Source of the DNA: Thiocapsa roseilacustris
GTDB lineage: Bacteria; Pseudomonadota; Gammaproteobacteria; Chromatiales; Chromatiaceae
Assembly: GCF_041903755.1 (NCBI RefSeq)
Contig: NZ_JBBWVE010000013.1
Coordinates: 62,001 to 126,000 of the forward strand
Reading direction: 5' to 3'
DNA length: 64,000 nucleotides
The first letter of the stretch is position 1. Each line of letters starts with the position of its first letter. The notes under the pieces were generated by a model. The model worked only from the letters and a program-made list of their open reading frames with translations. It was not told the origin of the DNA and searched no databases. This document shows positions 45,154 through 53,884 of this stretch, piece after piece. The translations under genes and the position numbers were made by a program.

Positions 45154-46170
45154 ATGCAACTCGCAATGATCGGCCTCGGCCGAATGGGCGCCAACATGGT
45201 GCTTCGACTCATGCGCGCCGGACATCGGTGTGTCGTCTATGATCGGGATCCCGCCGCAGTCGCGGCGCTGGTGTCCGAAGGCGCTGTCGGCGCGCAGGAC
45301 ATGGCCGATCTCTGCGCCAAGCTCGAAGCACCTCGCAATATTTGGATCATGGTCCCGGCAGCCGTCGTGGACCGCGTTATCGACGACCTGATCCCCCATC
45401 TCGCCGCCGACGACACCATCATCGACGGCGGCAACTCGAACTACCGCGACGACATCGCCCACGCGAAGCGCCTCGCATCCAAGGGGATCCACTTCGTCGA
45501 CTGCGGGACGAGCGGAGGCGTCTGGGGTCTGGAGCGCGGCTACTGCCTGATGATCGGCGGGGAGGACGAGGCGGTCGAGCGGCTCGATCCCGTCTTCGCC
45601 GCCCTCTCGCCCGGCCCGGGCGAGATCGAGCGCACAGCCGGTCGGAGCGGCGACTTCAGCCGCTCCGAGCAAGGCTATCTGCACTGCGGCCCCAACGGTG
45701 CAGGCCATTTCGTGAAGATGGTTCACAACGGCGTCGAGTATGCCCTGATGGCCGCGTACGCCGAAGGCTTCAACATCCTCAAGCACGCAGGGGTCGGGCT
45801 GGATGAGCACACAGTGGATGCCGAGACCGCGCCGCTGGCCAATCCCGAGCATTATCAGTACCGCATTGACGTCGGCGAGGTCGCCGAGGTCTGGCGTCGC
45901 GGCAGCGTGGTCGCCTCCTGGCTTCTGGATCTGACGGCGACGGCGCTGCGCGCGGACCCGCAGCTCGAAGGATTCGGCGGTCGCGTCTCGGACTCGGGCG
46001 AGGGCCGTTGGACCTGCCTCGCGGCGATCGAGACCGGCACACCGGCGCCCTTGCTCACCACAGCACTCTTCGAGCGCTTCAGCTCGCGCGGCGAGGCGGA
46101 TTTCGCCAATCAGATCCTCTCGGCGATGCGCTATCAGTTCGGCGGTCATCACGAGAAGCCCGAACGTTAA
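45154..46170 (+). CDS. gnd: 6-phosphogluconate dehydrogenase, decarboxylating (short form)
   Basis: 338 residues. Oxidises 6-phosphogluconate to ribulose 5-phosphate with release of CO2. The nucleotide motif MIGLGRMGANMV (residues 4-15), the DGGNSNYRDD segment, CGTSGGVWGLERGYCLM and the catalytic HFVKMVHNGVEY lysine are present. The length marks the short, usually NAD-linked type rather than the 470-residue NADP type. It pairs with zwf downstream. Its TAA stop is in repeat R8. Confidence 0.94.
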   Translation: MQLAMIGLGRMGANMVLRLMRAGHRCVVYDRDPAAVAALVSEGAVGAQDMADLCAKLEAPRNIWIMVPAAVVDRVIDDLIPHLAADDTIIDGGNSNYRDDIAHAKRLASKGIHFVDCGTSGGVWGLERGYCLMIGGEDEAVERLDPVFAALSPGPGEIERTAGRSGDFSRSEQGYLHCGPNGAGHFVKMVHNGVEYALMAAYAEGFNILKHAGVGLDEHTVDAETAPLANPEHYQYRIDVGEVAEVWRRGSVVASWLLDLTATALRADPQLEGFGGRVSDSGEGRWTCLAAIETGTPAPLLTTALFERFSSRGEADFANQILSAMRYQFGGHHEKPER

Positions 46171-46252
46171 ACCGCGCCCAGCGGGGTATGCGATGTTTTT
46201 GGATGGGGTCGGCCCCGGCAGACTTGACAAACGTTGGAGCCGGCGCGGTTTA
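46168..46252 (+). repeat. Family A, single module A (copy R8)
   Basis: 85 bp, module A alone, with both boundary inverted repeats intact (TAAACCGCG and CGCGGTTTA) but no AT core or module B. It begins with the TAA stop codon of gnd and ends 26 bp before the zwf start, so the hairpin sits just ahead of the zwf ribosome site. Confidence 0.92.
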
Positions 46253-46265
46253 ACTTGAAGAAAAA

Positions 46266-46271
46266 AAGGAG
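46266..46271 (+). promoter_or_regulatory. Ribosome site fixing a TTG start for zwf
   Basis: AAGGAG, seven bases before TTG at 46279-46281, directly after the single-module repeat R8. Confidence 0.65.
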
Positions 46272-46278
46272 AGATCCC

Positions 46279-47814
46279 TTGCCCACCCAACGTCTGAGCG
46301 CCGAAACCACACCGCCCGCCCCGCCGAACGCCATGATCATCTTCGGTGCCGCGGGCGATCTGACTAAGCGCAAGTTGATCCCCGCACTCTTTCATCTGTG
46401 CCACGGGAACCTGCTTCCGGACACCTTCGCGGTCGTAGGGCTGGACCGCTTGGAGATGGACGACGCGACCTTTCAGGCGATGATGGCCGAGGAGGTGAAG
46501 CGAAACGTCGGAAACGCTTGGGATGCAGAGACCTGGGCGCGTTTATGTGAGCGTCTTCACTACATGCCGGGCAACTTTACTGAGCCGGAGGCCTACGTCG
46601 ATCTCTGCGAGCGCCTGTCCGGGATCGATGCAGAGCGGGGAACCGACGGGAACTATCTCTTCTATCTCGCTGTTCCGCCATCGCTCTTCGGCGACATCAC
46701 ACGTCTGCTCGGCGCCGTCGGACTGACCGCGGAGTGCGAGAACGACTGGCGTCGCGTCATCATCGAAAAGCCCTTCGGCATCGATCTGGACAGCGCCAAG
46801 GCGCTCAACCGGATGCTCCACGAGACCCTGGACGAGGACCAGATCTACCGTATCGACCACTATCTGGGCAAAGAGACCGTCCAGAACATCATGGTCTTTC
46901 GGTTTTCAAACGGCTTCATCGAGCCGCTTTGGAATCGCCAACACATCGATCATGTCCAGATCACGGTCGCAGAATCAGTCGGTGTCGAGCATCGCGGCCC
47001 CTACTACGATTCGGCCGGCGCCTTGCGCGACATGATCCCGAACCACCTCTTGGTCCTGCTCGGGTTTCTCGGGATGGAGCCGCCCAACTCGTTCGACTCC
47101 CAAGCCGTGCGCGACGAGATCAACAAGGTGTTGGACGCCGTCCATCCGCTCACCCCCGAGCAGGTTTTGACCAATGCCGTCCGTGGTCAATACGGCGAGG
47201 GTGTGATGACGAACGGCGAGAAGGTGCCCGCCTACCGATCTTCCCCGGGGGTCGATCCCAATTCGCGCACCGAGACCTTCGCCGCACTCAAGCTGACAAT
47301 GGACAACTGGCGTTGGGCCGGGGTGCCCTTTTACCTGCGCACCGGCAAGCGTCTGACGGCGCAATACACGGAGGTCGTCATTCAGTTCAAGCGGGCGCCC
47401 AAGATCATGTTCAAGGACGCCGACACCGCCCAGATGCACCCGGACATGCTGGTGCTGCGCATCCAGCCGAACGAAGGCATCCAGATCAGCTTCGGGGCCA
47501 AGATCCCCGGGCCGCGGATGCGTGTCGGCACAGTCAACATGGACTTCTGCTATGCCGACTACTTCGGCAACGCCCCTGCAACGGGTTACGAAACACTCAT
47601 CTACGACTGCATGAGTGGCGACGCCACGCTCTTCAAGCACGCCGACACGGTCGAGAAGGGCTGGGAGATCGTCCAATCGGTCCAGGACGTCTGGTCGGCC
47701 CTACCCGCCCGCGACTTTCCCAACTATGCGGCCGGCACATGGGGCCCGCCCGCGGCGGGGAATCTGCTCAAGAACGACGGGCGGCTGTGGCGGCGGATTA
47801 CGACGCCCGAGTAG
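46279..47814 (+). CDS. zwf: Glucose-6-phosphate 1-dehydrogenase
   Basis: 511 residues. Entry enzyme of the oxidative pentose phosphate pathway, making NADPH. The N-terminal FGAAGDLTKRKLIPAL nucleotide motif, the active-site RIDHYLGKETVQN and the conserved YEALIYD-like segment (GYETLIYDCMSGD) are present. The TTG at 46279 has the only good ribosome site; the other in-frame candidate upstream falls inside the repeat. The TAG stop (47812-47814) belongs to the family C repeat C4. Confidence 0.95.
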   Translation: MPTQRLSAETTPPAPPNAMIIFGAAGDLTKRKLIPALFHLCHGNLLPDTFAVVGLDRLEMDDATFQAMMAEEVKRNVGNAWDAETWARLCERLHYMPGNFTEPEAYVDLCERLSGIDAERGTDGNYLFYLAVPPSLFGDITRLLGAVGLTAECENDWRRVIIEKPFGIDLDSAKALNRMLHETLDEDQIYRIDHYLGKETVQNIMVFRFSNGFIEPLWNRQHIDHVQITVAESVGVEHRGPYYDSAGALRDMIPNHLLVLLGFLGMEPPNSFDSQAVRDEINKVLDAVHPLTPEQVLTNAVRGQYGEGVMTNGEKVPAYRSSPGVDPNSRTETFAALKLTMDNWRWAGVPFYLRTGKRLTAQYTEVVIQFKRAPKIMFKDADTAQMHPDMLVLRIQPNEGIQISFGAKIPGPRMRVGTVNMDFCYADYFGNAPATGYETLIYDCMSGDATLFKHADTVEKGWEIVQSVQDVWSALPARDFPNYAAGTWGPPAAGNLLKNDGRLWRRITTPE

Positions 47815-47888
47815 GTTGTGCCGAGCCGTGCGAGGCACAACGCACCGCCGGCGGGTGTTGTGCAGCCTATCGTCAGCACAACCTACGG
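47811..47888. repeat. Family C palindromic repeat, copy C4
   Basis: Begins GTAGGTTGTGC and ends GCACAACCTACGG, with an inner inverted repeat around GCACCGCCGGCGGGTG. The TAG at its left edge is the stop codon of zwf. Confidence 0.85.
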
Positions 47889-47922
47889 AGAGGCCAGCCC
47901 AGATTGGTGAACCCGGAACGCG

Positions 47923-48120
47923 ATGAACCCCCTTGAGACCCGCGACGCGCATTGTCCCTGGTGTGACGCTCCGATCGAGCTGACGATCGACGTCAGTGCC
48001 GTTCCCCAGACCTACATCGAAGACTGCCAGGTTTGTTGCGCCCCAATCGTCGTCGAAGTCGCCATGGATCCGGACCTGGAGGACGACCTAGTCATCACCC
48101 TGGAGCGTGACGGTGATTAA
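47923..48120 (+). CDS. CPXCG motif cysteine-rich protein
   Basis: 65 residues, acidic. Two cysteine pairs (CPWC near residue 11 and CQVC near residue 35, with one further Cys) form a likely zinc ribbon followed by a strand-rich acidic tail. It matches the small CPXCG cysteine-rich family of proteobacteria, whose function is unknown. The GTG/ATG context is simple, with the ATG at 47923 directly after a family C repeat. Confidence 0.85.
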   Translation: MNPLETRDAHCPWCDAPIELTIDVSAVPQTYIEDCQVCCAPIVVEVAMDPDLEDDLVITLERDGD

Positions 48121-48166
48121 CGCCTTGCTCACGCAGGACAGGAACTGTATCGAGACCCTTCGAGAT

Positions 48167-48210
48167 CGTTGTCGTTTTCGGATCGATCGTCGATTACGAC
48201 AACGACAACG
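48167..48210. repeat. Family B hairpin repeat, copy B4
   Basis: The left arm CGTTGTCGTTTTCG and right arm CGATTACGACAACGACAACG (48191-48210) are the same arms as in copy B1. The upstream flank (TGTATCGAGACCC) also resembles the flank of B1 (TGTATCGAGACC), so the repeat is longer than the hairpin. Confidence 0.75.
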
Positions 48211-48399
48211 AACAGTCTCGACAGGTCTTGCATCCTGCGCCCACCTCGGGTGAAATTCGCGCCCGAGAATCGTCCGGGACCCGGCGGACGTCCAACCGCG
48301 CCAAGATCAGATGATCCGAGGTTATCCCCGAAACCGGACTCGGCGGTCCCGAATCGCTCGATCCTCGACGCGGATTCCATTCCCAACCATTCAAAGTCC

Positions 48400-48484
48400 T
48401 GAACCGCGTCCGCTCCGACACACCAGGAATCGCCGAGGGCCGATCCCGGGCGATGCCGGCCCGAAGTGCACAGGACGCGGTTCA
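48400..48484. repeat. Family A-like single module with TGAACC ends (copy R9)
   Basis: 85 bp bounded by TGAACCGCGTCC and GGACGCGGTTCA, an exact 12-bp inverted repeat. It is a variant in which the end TAA is TGA. It ends 12 bp before the ABC ATPase start. With B4 it accounts for much of the 376-bp gap after the CPXCG gene; the rest shows nothing recognisable. Confidence 0.8.
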
Positions 48485-48496
48485 GCAGGAGACATC

Positions 48497-49435
48497 ATGA
48501 TCGAGGTTCGCGAGCTGTGTCGCAGCTACGGCGAGCTCAAGGCGGTGCAAGCGGTGTCGTTCGACATCGGCCGCGGCGAGATCGTCGGGCTGCTCGGCCA
48601 CAACGGGGCCGGCAAGACCACTATCATGAAGATGATGACCGGTTATCTGGAGCCAAGCAGCGGCTCGATCCGGATCGACGGGCTGGATATCGCCGTGCAG
48701 CGGCGCGAGGCGCAGCGGCGCATCGGCTATCTGCCGGAGAACTGCCCGCTCTATCCCGAGATGCGGGTGATCGACTACCTGGACTACCAGGCGGCTCTGC
48801 ACGGGATGGCCGACAACCGGCGTCCCGCCGCCATCCGCCAAGCGATCGAGCGCACGGATCTCGGCCCCAAGGCGACCGCGACCATCGCCACACTGTCGCG
48901 CGGCTATCGCCAACGCGTCGGCGTGGCCCAGGCGATCCTGCATGAGCCGGCCATCCTCATCCTGGACGAGCCGACCAATGGCCTGGACCCGTCGCAGATC
49001 CAGCAGATGCGTAGCCTGGTCCGCGAGCTGGCCAAGGACGCGACCCTGATCATCTCGACCCATGTCCTGCAGGAGGTCGAGGCGGTGTGCAGCCGGGTAC
49101 TCATCATGCGCGGCGGCCAACTGGCGCTCGACAGTGCACTGGATGCCATCGGGCGACCCAAACGGCTGCTCGTCACGCTCGACTGCTCGCCCGAGGAGGC
49201 GCGTCCGGTGCTCGCGGAGATCGAGGGGGTGACGGCCGTGGAGACTTGGGACGGGGACGCGGGTCTGCGGCATTTCGCCCTGAGCGCCGCGGATCCGCAG
49301 GCGCTCGCGCCTCTCGTCGCCAAGGCACTCGGCGGACAACCCTGGAACCTTTACGGACTCGCGCCCGAGCGGCGCGACCTCGAAGACCTCTTCGGAGCCG
49401 TGACCCTGGAGCAGATGGAGGTGGCTCATGTCTGA
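48497..49435 (+). CDS. ABC transporter ATP-binding protein (GldA/NosF-like)
   Basis: 312 residues. Walker A GHNGAGKTTIMKMM (about 35-48), signature LSRGYRQRVGVAQ (a variant of LSGGQ) and Walker B LILDEPTNGLDP are intact; a C-terminal extension of about 90 residues follows. It energises the fused permease encoded next, whose start overlaps this gene's end by eight bases. The family resembles the ATPases of gliding-type and copper-processing exporters; the substrate is unknown. Confidence 0.92.
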   Translation: MIEVRELCRSYGELKAVQAVSFDIGRGEIVGLLGHNGAGKTTIMKMMTGYLEPSSGSIRIDGLDIAVQRREAQRRIGYLPENCPLYPEMRVIDYLDYQAALHGMADNRRPAAIRQAIERTDLGPKATATIATLSRGYRQRVGVAQAILHEPAILILDEPTNGLDPSQIQQMRSLVRELAKDATLIISTHVLQEVEAVCSRVLIMRGGQLALDSALDAIGRPKRLLVTLDCSPEEARPVLAEIEGVTAVETWDGDAGLRHFALSAADPQALAPLVAKALGGQPWNLYGLAPERRDLEDLFGAVTLEQMEVAHV

Positions 49436-52364
49436 CATCCTGCGCGTCGCACGCCGCGAGCTCGGCGCCTTCTTCGGCTCGCCGGTCGCCTATCTCTTTA
49501 TCGGCGCCTTCTTGGCGGTCTCGCTCTTCGTCTTCTTCTGGGTCGATGCCTTTTTCGCGCGTAACATCGCCGATGCGCGCCCCTTGTTCGACTGGATGCC
49601 GGTATTGCTGATCTTTCTCTGCGCCGCCCTGACCATGCGGCTCTGGAGCGAGGAGCGGCGCGCCGGGACACTCGAAACACTCATGACCCTGCCGGTGCCG
49701 ACCCTGAATCTGGTCCTCGGCAAGTTCCTCGCGGCTCTGGCCCTGGTCGCGATCGCCTTGGCCCTGACGCTGCCGATCCCGCTGACCGTCTCGTTGCTGG
49801 GGCCGATGGACTGGGGCCCGGTGATCGGCGCCTATCTGGCGACCCTGCTGCTGGCCTCGGCCTATCTGGCGATCGGACTCTTCGTCTCCTCGCGCACCGA
49901 CAACCCGATTGTCGCCCTGATCGGGACCACCCTGGTCGGTGCCCTCCTCTACCTGATCGGCACCCCTGCGCTGACCAATCTGGTGGGGCATGACGGCGGC
50001 GAACTGCTCCGACTCATCGGTAGCGGCTCGCGCTTCGAGTCCATCACCCGAGGCGTCATCGATCTGCGCGATCTTTACTACTACCTGAGCATCGTCGGCG
50101 CCTTCCTCGCCCTCACCCTCTACAGCCTGGAGCGCCTGCGCTGGGCCGAATCGGACGCCAACCGGCGTCACCATCGACGCTGGACCCTGGTGACCGGGCT
50201 TGTGGTCGCCAACCTGCTGGCCGCGAACCTCTGGCTCGGCGCCATCGGCAACGCCCGTGTGGATCTCACCGAGGGTCGGGTCTACTCGATCTCGGAGGCG
50301 ACCCGGACCTATCTGGGCCAGCTGCAGGAACCACTCCTGATCCGCGGCTATTTCAGCGCGGAGACACACCCCTTGTTGGCCCCTTTGGTTCCCCAGATCC
50401 GCGATCTGCTGCGTGAGTATCAGATCGCCGGCGGCGGCCGGGTCCTGGTCGAGCTCGTCGACCCCGAGCGCTCGCCCGAGTTCGAGCGCGAGGCCGGCGA
50501 GCAATACGGGATTCGCCCGGTCGCCTTCCAGACCGCGACCAAGTATCAGGCCTCCGTGGTCAATTCCTATTTCGACATCCTGATCAAGTACGGCGATCAG
50601 TTCGAGACGCTCGGCTTTCAGGACCTGATCGACGTGAAGGTCCAGGGCGAGACCGATCTGGACGTGCGCCTGCGCAACCCCGAGTACGACCTGACCCGCG
50701 TCATCCGCAAGGTTCTTTACGGTTACCAGGGCGCCGGCGATCTCTTCGCCAATCTCAACGAACCGGTGCGGTTCCGCGGCTTCATCTCGGCGGCCGATCG
50801 CCTGCCCGAGCCCTTGCCCGAGCTGCGAGCCGATCTGGAGTCGATCCTGTCCGAGCTTGCCGCGAACGGCGGCGAGCGCTTTAGCTCCGAGATCCAAGAT
50901 CCTGCGGCCGGCGACGGCACACTGGCCCAGACGATTGCCGAGCAGTTCGGCTTCGAGCCGCTGGTGGTCAGCCTGCTCGATCCCACGCCCTTCTACTTCT
51001 ACATGGTGCTCGAGTCCGGCGATCAGGCCGTTCCGGTTCCGCTCCCCGAATCGCTCGATCGAGCGGGTCTGACACGCGCCATCGAGGCCGGCATCAAGCG
51101 GTTCGCGCCGGGGGTCTTGCGCACCATCGCGCTCTACACGCCGCCGTCGATGCCCGGGATGTTCGGCGAGCCCAGCCCCGGACCCGGCTACGCATTGTTG
51201 CAGGAGACCCTGCGCAGCGGATTCAATCTGCGCGAAACGGATCTCACGTCCGGTCAGGTCGCCGAGGATACCGATCTGCTCCTGGTCGTCGGACCCCAGG
51301 CCATGGACGAGCGCCAGCAGTTCGCCATCGACCAGTTCCTGATGCAGGGCGGGACCCTCATCCTGGCCGCATCCAGCTTCGATCTCGACCTGGCCGGGGG
51401 CTCCATCGCGGCGCAAGCCGCCCCGACCGGGCTGGAGGACTGGCTCGCCCATCAGGGGCTGACACTTGAGCCGAGCCTGGTGCTCGACCCCAAGAACACG
51501 CCCTTCCCGATCCCGGTGCAGCGCGATCTGGGCGGCTTCGTGGTCGAGGAGATCCAAACGCTCGACTATCCCTATTTCCCGGACGTCCGCAGCGACGGAC
51601 TCGCACAGGACTCCGGCATCACCTCGGCCCTCGGCCAGATCACCATGAACTGGTCCTCGCCGATTCAGGTCGATGGCGAGAAGAATGCCGAGCGGCGTGT
51701 AAGCGAGCTGATCCGCAGCTCGTCCGGGTCATGGACCAGCGACTCGGAGGACATGCAGCCCGACTTCGAGACGCACGGCAGTCTCGGTTTCCCGCGCGGC
51801 GAGGAGCGCGGCAGCCGAGTACTGGCCGTCGCGGTCGAGGGACGCTTCGGCTCGGCCTTCGCGGGGCGTCCTTCGCCGCTCCTGGACGATTCGGCCGAAG
51901 TCGACGCATCCGAAGACAGCGGGCCTGACGACGCCGACCCGCAGGCGATCGACCCCGAGACGGATGAACCCGTCGAGGACAAGGCCCCGGTCATCTCGGG
52001 CGTCGTGGAGACCTCGCCCGCTTCGGCGCGCCTGATCCTGATCGGCTCTTCGACCTTCCTCTCGGACACCGCGATCAGTTTGGCGACCGAGGCGACTCAG
52101 AGCCGCTATCTGGCTCCGCTCGAGCTGATCCAGAACGCGGTCGACTGGTCGTTGGAGGATCGCGGCCTGCTCACTCTGCGCGGACGCGGCCAGTTCAACC
52201 GGTTGCTCGAGCCGGTAGGTCGCGAGGGTCGCGTCTTCTGGGAGACCCTGAACTATGTCCTGGCGCTCGCCGGTCTGGCCCTGGTGTATTGGCTGTACCA
52301 ACGCTCCAGAGCACGGCGCGAGCGAACCGACGAGGCGATTCTGGGCGATCTTCCGCGTCCTTGA
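49428..52364 (+). CDS. ABC permease fused to GldG-like auxiliary domain
   Basis: 978 residues. The first about 240 residues form an ABC-2 permease with six membrane segments (LRVARRELGAFFGSPVAYLF at the start; a GldF-like pattern). A further membrane helix follows near residues 250-275, then a large periplasmic GldG-like/ABC auxiliary domain (begins after ARVDLTEGRVYSISEAT), and a last membrane helix near residues 945-965. In many bacteria these parts are two genes (gldF and gldG types); here they are one. It works with the upstream ATPase and the downstream DUF4340 protein. The exported substrate is unknown. Confidence 0.88.
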   Translation: MSDILRVARRELGAFFGSPVAYLFIGAFLAVSLFVFFWVDAFFARNIADARPLFDWMPVLLIFLCAALTMRLWSEERRAGTLETLMTLPVPTLNLVLGKFLAALALVAIALALTLPIPLTVSLLGPMDWGPVIGAYLATLLLASAYLAIGLFVSSRTDNPIVALIGTTLVGALLYLIGTPALTNLVGHDGGELLRLIGSGSRFESITRGVIDLRDLYYYLSIVGAFLALTLYSLERLRWAESDANRRHHRRWTLVTGLVVANLLAANLWLGAIGNARVDLTEGRVYSISEATRTYLGQLQEPLLIRGYFSAETHPLLAPLVPQIRDLLREYQIAGGGRVLVELVDPERSPEFEREAGEQYGIRPVAFQTATKYQASVVNSYFDILIKYGDQFETLGFQDLIDVKVQGETDLDVRLRNPEYDLTRVIRKVLYGYQGAGDLFANLNEPVRFRGFISAADRLPEPLPELRADLESILSELAANGGERFSSEIQDPAAGDGTLAQTIAEQFGFEPLVVSLLDPTPFYFYMVLESGDQAVPVPLPESLDRAGLTRAIEAGIKRFAPGVLRTIALYTPPSMPGMFGEPSPGPGYALLQETLRSGFNLRETDLTSGQVAEDTDLLLVVGPQAMDERQQFAIDQFLMQGGTLILAASSFDLDLAGGSIAAQAAPTGLEDWLAHQGLTLEPSLVLDPKNTPFPIPVQRDLGGFVVEEIQTLDYPYFPDVRSDGLAQDSGITSALGQITMNWSSPIQVDGEKNAERRVSELIRSSSGSWTSDSEDMQPDFETHGSLGFPRGEERGSRVLAVAVEGRFGSAFAGRPSPLLDDSAEVDASEDSGPDDADPQAIDPETDEPVEDKAPVISGVVETSPASARLILIGSSTFLSDTAISLATEATQSRYLAPLELIQNAVDWSLEDRGLLTLRGRGQFNRLLEPVGREGRVFWETLNYVLALAGLALVYWLYQRSRARRERTDEAILGDLPRP

Positions 52365-52372
52365 TCCACGGT

Positions 52373-52563
52373 TAAACCGCGTCCAGAGCAAAATGCTAAC
52401 TTACGAGTCAATTCGACGTTTGGTGCATTGACAGCACTCAGTGGGGACGCGATTTAACATAGTAAATTTTTAATATCTTAAACCGCGCCAGCTCCGGCGG
52501 TCGTCAAGTCTGCCGGGGCCGTTCCCATCCAAAAACATCGCATACCGCGCCGAGCGCGGTTTA
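52373..52563 (-). repeat. Family A bimodular palindromic element, copy R10
   Basis: It lies between the fused permease and the DUF4340 gene, 8 bp after the permease TGA stop, and is not joined to a stop codon. Module B inner end is decayed (CGCGATTTAA); AT core AGTAAATTTTTAATATC; module A ends GAGCGCGGTTTA. Confidence 0.92.
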
Positions 52564-52577
52564 AGTTTAAGACGAGA

Positions 52578-53642
52578 ATGACCGACATGACTGTTCAATC
52601 CGACACCGGCTGGCGCCCGGACCTGCGCGCGCCGATCGTCCTGGGGCTGGCCGGGTTGCTGGTCCTGCAGATTCTGCTCGCGCTCGGCCTGAATCTCGGC
52701 AGCGGTCGCGCACTCGCACCGAGCGCCGTAGACACACCGCTGCTCGGCATGATGTCCGATCAGGTGCAAAGCCTGCACATTGAGATCGGCGACGGGACCG
52801 AGTCCGTGACCCTTGTGCGCCGCGGCGACACCTGGCGCATTGCGGATCTGGCCGACGTGCCGGTTCAAAGCGCCAAGGTCGAGCAATTCCTAGGCGAGCT
52901 CGCCGCGCTGAAGCGCACCCTTCCGATCGCCACCAGCGAGGAGGCCCGCGAGCGCTTCAGGGTCGCCGATGACGCCTTCGAGCGGCGCCTGACGCTCGAA
53001 AGCGAGACGGGACCGATCGGCGGGCTCCTGATCGGTGACTCGCCCGGCTTCCGGCGTGTCTTCGCGCGACTTCCGGGGGAGCCGGGCGTCCATGAGCTGA
53101 GGCTTGCCTTATCCGACGTCTCCGCACGACGCGACGACTGGATCGAGGTCGGGCTCCTGCGATTGGAGGGCGAGCAGATCAACCGTATCGCCACGCGCGA
53201 TTGGATCCTGAGCAAGGACGAGACGGATGTCTGGACGCTCGCCGACAGCAATCGGCCGGTCGACGAAGAGACGATCTCGGCCTTGATGCTGCGCATCGCC
53301 AATCTGGGTTACCGCGGCGTGCTCGGTATCACGGATGATCCTGCCTACAATCAACAGGATCCGCTGATCGAGCTCGAGATCGGACTGACCGACGGCTCGA
53401 CGCGGCACTATCGGATCTCACGATCCAAGGACAGCGAGGACTATGTCCTCAAAGACCGCGAACGGCCCTGGTACTTCAAGCTCTCCGAGTTCGATCTGGG
53501 AGAGCTGCTCGACATCGAGAGCGCGGATCTTCTCGCGGCCGACGACGCGGCCGATCCATCCGCGGGCGTCGAGCCCTCGAGCCTATCGGAGATACCGCCG
53601 ATGCCGGAGGAGCAGAGCGAGGAGCCGCAACCCACGGACTGA
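52578..53642 (+). CDS. DUF4340 domain protein
   Basis: 354 residues. An N-terminal membrane anchor (about residues 18-38, IVLGLAGLLVLQILLALGL) and a periplasmic part with DUF4340 repeats (WRIADLADVPVQSAKVEQFL). DUF4340 proteins are regular partners of GldFG-like transporters. The tail is acidic and proline-rich. It is separated from the transporter genes only by repeat R10. Confidence 0.85.
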   Translation: MTDMTVQSDTGWRPDLRAPIVLGLAGLLVLQILLALGLNLGSGRALAPSAVDTPLLGMMSDQVQSLHIEIGDGTESVTLVRRGDTWRIADLADVPVQSAKVEQFLGELAALKRTLPIATSEEARERFRVADDAFERRLTLESETGPIGGLLIGDSPGFRRVFARLPGEPGVHELRLALSDVSARRDDWIEVGLLRLEGEQINRIATRDWILSKDETDVWTLADSNRPVDEETISALMLRIANLGYRGVLGITDDPAYNQQDPLIELEIGLTDGSTRHYRISRSKDSEDYVLKDRERPWYFKLSEFDLGELLDIESADLLAADDAADPSAGVEPSSLSEIPPMPEEQSEEPQPTD

Positions 53643-53679
53643 GACGTCGCGAGCGTGGTCGTGTGACACGTCACTAAGT

Positions 53680-53786
53680 AACCGTTCAGAAACAGCCTAG
53701 CCATTCAGGTTCATTCTCCCCCTCTCCCCAACCCCTCTCCCGCGAGGGGAGAGGGGCTAAGATGGATCACGTGTTATTGAACGGTT
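53680..53786. repeat. CCCTCTCC-type palindrome inside an inverted repeat
   Basis: A GC-rich hairpin (CCCCTCTCCC with GGGAGAGGGG, 53732-53756) preceded by another CCCTCTCCCC run lies between the arms AACCGTTCA (53680-53688) and TGAACGGTT (53778-53786). Motifs of this kind are common REP-like repeats in many proteobacteria. It fills most of the 242-bp gap after the DUF4340 gene. Confidence 0.75.
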
Positions 53787-53884
53787 GCTAAGATCCAACA
53801 GGCCAACATGCCGGGCGGCCCTCTGGTCGGCGATCCCGCCCTTCGCTATCCTTGCGGACCGATCGCCCATTCCCGGAGTCCATC

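Noticed and set aside
49173..51557. Open frame of 794 codons on the minus strand opposite the ABC permease
   Set aside because: Antisense shadow; the composition (runs of Gln, Gly, Arg, Asp) is that of a third-position artefact, and the sense strand carries a clear permease/GldG fusion.
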